A DNA stretch of 22,915 nucleotides from Priapulus caudatus (Eukaryota; Priapulida; Priapulimorpha; Priapulimorphida; Priapulidae): the NCBI RefSeq assembly GCF_000485595.1, contig NW_014577495.1, positions 99,421 through 122,335 on the forward strand, read 5' to 3'. Below, one piece after another: positions 20,601 to 22,915 of this stretch; within the stretch, counting starts at the first letter, position 1, and the number at the start of each line of letters is the position of its first letter. The position numbers were made by a program, and so were the translations under genes. The notes below the pieces were generated by a model. It made no database searches. It was not told the DNA's origin and was given only the letters and a program-made list of their open reading frames with translations.

Positions 20601-22278
20601 GCAGGTCGATAAAGCTCAGACAGGTGGAGCCGGCATGGGCGATGGATCACGATTACTGCGCATCGCCCGCCGCGCCCGACGACGACGCGCTGCCTGCACA
20701 GCGGCGCCCTCGCGTGGCGGCGAACGGCGAGCCGGCGCCCGAGCCGACGAGCGCGAAGATCGCGCGAACCCTGCAGGATATCGTACGCATGGCCGAGCGA
20801 AAGATGGCCGACGGCGGCAGCGGAGGAGGCGGGGGAAGGCACGGTCGAGCCGCGTCGAAGAGGAGCCGGAGGGGCGGCGAGAAGGAGGGTTGCCGCCAGG
20901 GGGCGCCACGCGAGGACGCGGCGGCGGCCGACGACGACGCGGGGACGCACAACCGTCTGCCGGACTACGTGGGCGTGGAGCTGAGCCGGCTGCTGACGCG
21001 GCACAACCCGACGTCCGTCGCCATGGCGACCGGCATCGTCGCCGCCGACGCGATGCCGATGGGGATGCTGGGTCGCGTGGAGGCGTCCGGAGACGAGGAC
21101 GCTAGCAGCCTTCACAACAGGCTGCCCGGCTATCAGACCTGCTTCACGCGATCCAGCCGCTACCGATCGCGGGATCGGCCGTCATCGTCGCCGCGGCAAC
21201 GCGTGATCGCGCAGCCTTGTCAGCCGCCGACACAAGTGAAGATGGAGGGATCGACGCAAGTGAAGATCGAAGGATCGATGCAAGGGAAGATAGATGGATC
21301 GACGCAAGTGACGATCGAGGGGTCGCCGCGGTGCGGAAGCGAGGGGTCGCCACGGTGCGGGAGCGAGGGATCGTCGCGGTGCGGGAGCGAGGGATCGTCG
21401 CGGTGCGGGAGCGAGGGATCGCCGCGGTGCGGGAGCGAGGGATCGTTGCATGATGTTGTAAAGAGCGAGGGATCGCCGTGTGAGAGTGAGCTGCACAATG
21501 GCGGAAACAGCAACGAGAGTGGGTGTGACGCATCAAGCGTCAGCAGCGGCTGCCGTCTTAATTCCAAGGATGACCGCTGTGTGTGGGACGATCGCGCAAA
21601 CCCATCTTCTGCCGACCACCAGCTCACTGAGAGCAAGAATGTCTCGCAGGCATCCCCCGTTCAGCAGGATCTGACTGATAATGCCTTTCAGGCACCTTCT
21701 GATCAGCAGAATCTGACTGCTGCTGCCTCTCAGACACCCCCTGATCAGCAAGGTTCGACTGCTACTGTTAATGTGGAGGACGCATGCAATAGTACTGCTG
21801 TCAGGCAGAAGGTTGTGAGCGCTGCCGTCACATGCGACGCACGCGCAGACCGCCAACCCTCGCCGCACGATGTGTCGGCCGGTCGTCGGCGGCAGGGCAG
21901 CAGCACGGACGAGGCTGAAGCAGTGATGGAAGTGGACGACGACGACAGTGTCTACGGCGAGGAGCGGTTGGACGACGACGCGGCGGACTCGACCCCGGAC
22001 TTATGGGAGCAGGCGGTGACGCATGCGGACAGCCGTGACCTACGATACGTTCCCATGTCTGCGGAGAGGGCTGAACGATGTCTTACGGTGTCCCCGCAGG
22101 CAGGGCGCATGTCTGCGGAGACGGCTGAACGATGTCACACCGTGTCCGTGCAGCCGTGGCACATGTATGCGGAGGTGGCTGATCAACAGCTGAGCAGATC
22201 TGCGCATGCAGAGCACATGTCTGCAGAGCGCAGGTCAAGGTCTAGTTCGACTGGACGAAGCAGGTTGAATTCATGGAG
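14539..22278 (+). CDS. PPRC1-like: PGC-1/PRC-family transcriptional coactivator, seven exons, 3' end outside window
   Basis: Spliced coding region: 14539-14637, 15575-15610, 17783-17942, 19004-19060, 19446-19629, 19981-20159, 20358-22278. Every junction is in frame (intron phases 0,0,1,1,2,1, then an open phase-2 donor), giving 878 codons without a stop. Visible motifs: an acidic start (MELLEDSETLG), GIEAGDLTSLLEQFE at residues 99-113 containing LXXLL (LTSLL, 105-109), TPPASPP (241-247), DHDYC (335-339), a second LXXLL (LSRLL, 447-451), a basic patch (KRSRR), an acidic run (EVDDDD), and RS-rich sequence at the exon end. Known for the family: nuclear coactivators that bind nuclear receptors/NRF-1 through LXXLL boxes and HCF-1 through DHDY, and end in RS plus RRM domains. 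From memory, human PRC has a nearly identical GIEAxDLxSLLEQFE block. Inference: this is the single invertebrate homologue of PGC-1alpha/beta/PRC. The RRM must lie downstream. Uncertain points are the first exon(s) and the true start codon. Confidence 0.85.
14638..15574 (+). other. Intron after exon A
   Basis: Bounded by GTAACC and TTGCAG, phase 0. It contains a short GCTG tetramer run (about 15088-15112) and an AT-rich 3' half. I see no further exon, RNA gene or mobile element. Confidence 0.6.
15575..15610 (+). CDS. PPRC1-like: 36-nt microexon of the PGC-1/PRC-like gene
   Basis: The exon sits between TTCATTGCTTGCAG (acceptor ending 15574) and CACG|GTAAGC (donor). It is exactly 12 codons, phase 0 at both ends, and encodes GVSGVFDAHSRT. 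Both flanking exons also meet it in phase 0, so including or skipping it keeps the frame. It has no recognisable motif. The call rests on good splice signals and matching phase only. It could be an alternative cassette exon or a chance pair of sites. Confidence 0.6.
15643..15783. mobile_element. hAT-like MITE
   Basis: A 141-bp element. Left end AGTGCTTCTTAAACT (15644-15658) is a perfect inverted repeat of right end AGTTTAAGAAGCACT (15768-15782), and weaker pairing extends inward to GTTCACCC/GGGTGAATG. With the outer base the right end reads as the CAGTGCTTCTTAAAC type terminus known from hAT (Charlie-like) elements. Flanks ACTTAGTT (15635-15642) and ACTTAGAT (15784-15791) match at 7 of 8 positions, fitting an 8-bp hAT target duplication. 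It contains no coding sequence. Confidence 0.8.
16468..16747. mobile_element. 280-bp MITE with 14-bp terminal inverted repeats
   Basis: Perfect 14-bp ends CAGGGTTCTGCCCA (16468-16481) and TGGGCAGAACCCTG (16734-16747), flanked by a perfect 6-bp direct repeat ATTCGT (16462-16467 and 16748-16753). The interior is GC-rich at the ends, with an A-rich run, the phrase CTGGGGGGGCATGCCTCCGG and a subterminal direct repeat GCCCGGCACTAA. No transposase reading frame. CAGGG termini resemble hAT-type ends, but a 6-bp duplication is not the usual 8 bp, so the superfamily is open. Confidence 0.8.
17783..17942 (+). CDS. PPRC1-like: Exon C of the PGC-1/PRC-like gene
   Basis: The acceptor is CGTGTTTCTATAG (ending 17782) and the donor is GACATAG|GTATTT. 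It encodes residues 46-98: SHAMDSAGETEAHALWES, a Lys/Glu/Arg-mixed helix-like stretch, then VKLSSISFDI. The last base is position 1 of a Gly codon completed in the next exon, so the protein reads FDI-GIEAGDL across the junction. In human PRC, as I recall it, the corresponding stretch reads SEIGIEASDL, so homology spans the splice. The acceptor could also be two bases further on (AGAG), but only 17783 keeps the frame with the preceding exon. Confidence 0.8.
17943..19003 (+). other. Intron before the LXXLL exon
   Basis: Bounded by GTATTT and CTGCAG, phase 1. It is AT-rich, with a CT-rich stretch at about 18870-18930 upstream of the acceptor. No extra exon with consistent phase was found. Confidence 0.65.
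19004..19060 (+). CDS. PPRC1-like: Exon D: conserved LXXLL nuclear-receptor box exon
   Basis: A 57-nt exon between TTTGCTTCCTGCAG and GATG|GTGAGT (both strong), phase 1 at both ends. It encodes (G)IEAGDLTSLLEQFEQQSD, with LTSLL at residues 105-109 matching the LXXLL motif that contacts the coactivator groove of nuclear receptors. This block is the strongest family signature in the window, nearly residue-for-residue the PRC stretch around its own LSSLL box. The upstream intron ends in a long CT-rich stretch (about 18870-18925) before the acceptor. Confidence 0.9.
19061..19445 (+). other. Intron between exons D and E
   Basis: Bounded by GTGAGT and TTTCAG, phase 1. Nothing else is recognisable in it. 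Confidence 0.7.
19446..19629 (+). CDS. PPRC1-like: Exon E of the PGC-1/PRC-like gene
   Basis: Begins after CTTCTGCTTTCAG and ends at AAATACAT|GTAAGC. It encodes residues 118-178 plus two bases of Met179: DLPPPALSSS, then AVIDMCFVAPLPPLTVDTW, then a polar tail ending SPDKY. The donor at 19629 is chosen because it leaves phase 2, exactly what the next exon needs. A second consensus donor, CAC|GTGAGT at 19564/19565, would leave phase 0 and put the next exon out of frame. If the intron is retained, translation stops one codon after the donor (ATG TAA). Confidence 0.8.
19630..19980 (+). other. Intron between exons E and F, mostly minisatellite
   Basis: Bounded by GTAAGC and TACCAG, phase 2. More than half of it is a decaying tandem repeat of about 26 bp (see 19681-19910). 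Confidence 0.7.
19681..19910 (+). repeat. Intronic minisatellite, about 26-bp units
   Basis: Two identical 26-bp units (19681-19706, 19707-19732) starting AAACTATATAGGTGTTAGCT are followed by variants of 28, 30, 28 and 24 bp and further degenerate copies. Units become more diverged away from the first two. Copies near 19852 and 19898 contain GTAAGC/GTAAGT, resembling the real donor at 19630. Confidence 0.85.
19981..20159 (+). CDS. PPRC1-like: Exon F of the PGC-1/PRC-like gene
   Basis: The acceptor is GCATTACCAG (19980) and the donor is GTCG|GTGCGT. It encodes residues 180-238: DFCQDGAIETVLSTAVAPP, then an Ala/Pro/Ser-rich stretch with two PPASA copies, then SKAEETTRSHDSMRDGKPAIEPV. It ends in phase 1, so the Gly codon completed in the next exon gives V-G-PTPPASPP. 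The low-complexity Ala/Pro content suggests disorder. No catalytic or binding residue is evident. Confidence 0.75.
20160..20357 (+). other. Intron before the large exon, with ATACG microsatellite
   Basis: Bounded by GTGCGT and TTTCAG, phase 1. It contains about five perfect ATACG/GATAC pentamers (about 20193-20219), flanked by related GATAACATAC sequence. Confidence 0.7.
20358..22278 (+). CDS. PPRC1-like: Exon G: large exon with TPP motif, DHDYC HCF-1-binding motif, repeats and RS start
   Basis: Begins after CTTGTTTCAG and ends at GGAG|GTAAGA. It is 1,921 nt, open throughout and GC-rich. In order it encodes TPPASPP (241-247) overlapping five PPRE repeats (246-265); EVIEKIKASNKVKSAIM; DHDYC (335-339; 20645-20659), the HCF-1-binding motif of all PGC-1 members; a basic KRSRR patch (about 405-409); HNRLPDY (436-442) followed by LSRLL (447-451); HNRLPGY (491-497); nine 8-residue units ending EGS (530-601); three 14-residue Gln/Thr-rich units (668-709); an acidic EVDDDD/LDDDAADS region (about 763-784); three 18-residue MSAE-type units from residue 805; then RRSRSSSTGRSR, the apparent start of an RS domain. 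The usual RS and RRM portion is absent because the window ends. Composition and repeats indicate mostly disordered protein. Confidence 0.85.
20378..20437 (+). repeat. Coding 12-nt tandem repeat, five PPRE units
   Basis: Five perfect or near-perfect copies of CCACCGAGGGAG encode PPRE x5 (residues 246-265), directly after the TPPASPP family motif. The first PP is shared with that motif, so the repeat seems to have grown out of it. Confidence 0.95.
21230..21445 (+). repeat. Coding 24-nt tandem repeat, nine units in two families
   Basis: Nine in-frame 24-nt units. The first four encode variants of TQVKIEGS (21230-21325) and the next five encode PRCGSEGS or SRCGSEGS (21326-21445). Both families end in EGS and keep the same length, so they probably share an origin and were homogenised separately. 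A degenerate KSEGS follows. Shadow open frames on both strands here result from the repeat. Confidence 0.95.
21644..21769 (+). repeat. Coding 42-nt imperfect tandem repeat, three units
   Basis: Three 14-residue units, each with a QQ (preceded by S/P-rich residues) followed by a Leu/Ser-Thr pair: SQASPVQQDLTDNA, FQAPSDQQNLTAAA, SQTPPDQQGSTATV (residues 668-709). The copies have diverged, so this expansion is older than the 24-nt one. Confidence 0.85.
22055..22216 (+). repeat. Coding 54-nt imperfect tandem repeat, three units plus partial fourth
   Basis: Three 18-residue units begin MSAERAERC, MSAETAERC and MYAEVADQQ (starts at residues 805, 823, 841). A fourth start, MSAERRSRSSS at 22217, runs straight into the RS-rich segment. 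Each unit has the order MxAE-x-A and a TVS or LSR centre. Confidence 0.85.
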
Positions 22279-22915
22279 GTAAGATTGTTAAATTTTGTTC
22301 TCGTTTAGGCTGCATCCTTGTGCTACCAACACGACCGTGTTGCTTTGGTTACCGGGTCAAGCTTTGCTAATCATCAGTGCTGTATGCACGCTTTTATGCT
22401 GTTATGCGAGTGAGGTTGTTAGCGTTACAACTTACATTGAATCTAAGGTTATTCTCATGTGATCTATTTACACACTGGTCGTAATCAGTGCTCGTACTGG
22501 TGGTGGCACCCTAAGATGTTTTTACGCCTGATGGTGGTGCCCTCAGGTGTTGGTGCTGATAGTGGTGCCCTCAGTGGTTGGTGCTGATGGTGGGATCCTC
22601 AGGTGTTGGTGCTGATGGTGGTGCCCTCAGTGGTTGGTGCTGATGGTGGGGCCCTCAGGTGTTGGTGCTGATGGTGGTGCCCTCAGTGGTTGGTGCTGAT
22701 GGTGGTGCCCTCAGGTGTTGGTGCTGATGGTGGTGCCCTCAGTGGTTGGTGCTGATGGTGGCGCCCTCAGGTGTTGGTGCTGATGGTGGGGCCCTCAGGT
22801 GTTGGTGCTGATGGTGGTGCCCTCAGGTGTTGGTGCTGATGGTGGCACCCTTAGGTGTTGGTGCTGATAGTGGTGCCCTAAGGTGTTGGTGCTGATGGTG
22901 GTGCCCTCAGGTGTT
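22279..22915 (+). other. Start of the intron after exon G (truncated by window end)
   Basis: Begins with GTAAGA. The first 200 bases are unremarkable, then the 28-bp minisatellite takes over to the window end. The next exon, expected to carry RS and RRM sequence, is not visible. Confidence 0.6.
22491..22915 (+). repeat. 28-bp minisatellite with two-unit higher-order pattern
   Basis: From 22546 to the window end there are exactly thirteen 28-bp units plus six bases, with no indels. Units begin GGTGTTGGTGCTGATGGTGG (type A) or GTGGTTGGTGCTGATGGTGG (type B). The order is A-B four times, then A repeated. Two degenerate units precede (about 22491-22545). The period is not a multiple of three and follows a splice donor, so it is intronic rather than coding. 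Confidence 0.95.

Noticed and set aside
20354-21115. 253-residue minus-strand frame antisense to exon G
   Set aside because: Shadow of the GC-rich coding exon; starts with translated PPRE repeat in antisense and has no domain.
21230-21445. CRISPR-like regular array
   Set aside because: Direct tandem units without spacers, in frame within a eukaryotic exon.

Overview
The window looks like nuclear DNA from an animal, most likely an invertebrate. It has split genes with GT..AG introns, TTAGGG/CCCTAA-type interstitial telomere-like tracts, miniature inverted-repeat elements (one hAT-like), many microsatellites and minisatellites, and long AT-rich stretches without genes. Nothing indicates a bacterial, plasmid or viral source. 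I cannot name the species.

Positions 1 to about 13,100 hold no gene I can support. They contain degenerate GGGATGCT repeats (1-420), a CA-rich tract (about 620-800), a 1.26-kb unit (931-2185) found again in an indel-rich form at 10686-12151, a perfect 40-bp palindrome (2606-2645), a fold-back (3021-3112), a pyrimidine-only-looking minisatellite of about 46 bp period (about 4060-4900) that switches abruptly into GT-rich DNA (4925-5275) and then a CpG-dense block (5280-5625), CT and GA tracts, and telomere-like tracts. Long open frames in these parts come from stop-poor simple sequence.

Positions 14502-22278 hold seven exons of one plus-strand gene. All seven join in frame with consistent splice phases and consensus splice sites, giving 878 complete codons. 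The product carries, in family order, a short acidic N-terminus, the block GIEAGDLTSLLEQFE with an LXXLL nuclear-receptor box, a TPPASPP motif, the DHDYC tetrapeptide-plus-Cys that binds host cell factor (HCF-1), an acidic patch and the start of an RS-rich segment. This is the layout of the PGC-1 / PRC (PPARGC1 / PPRC1) transcriptional coactivators, which drive nuclear programmes for mitochondrial biogenesis. The expected C-terminal RRM is not in the window; the open splice donor at 22278/22279 implies it lies downstream.

The gene is unusual in its last visible exon. This 1.9-kb exon is largely built from in-frame tandem repeats with periods of 12, 24, 42 and 54 nt. Its introns carry a hAT-like MITE, a second MITE with 14-bp ends and a 6-bp target duplication, a minisatellite that recopies a splice-donor-like sequence, and a 28-bp minisatellite with a two-unit higher-order pattern that runs off the window end.
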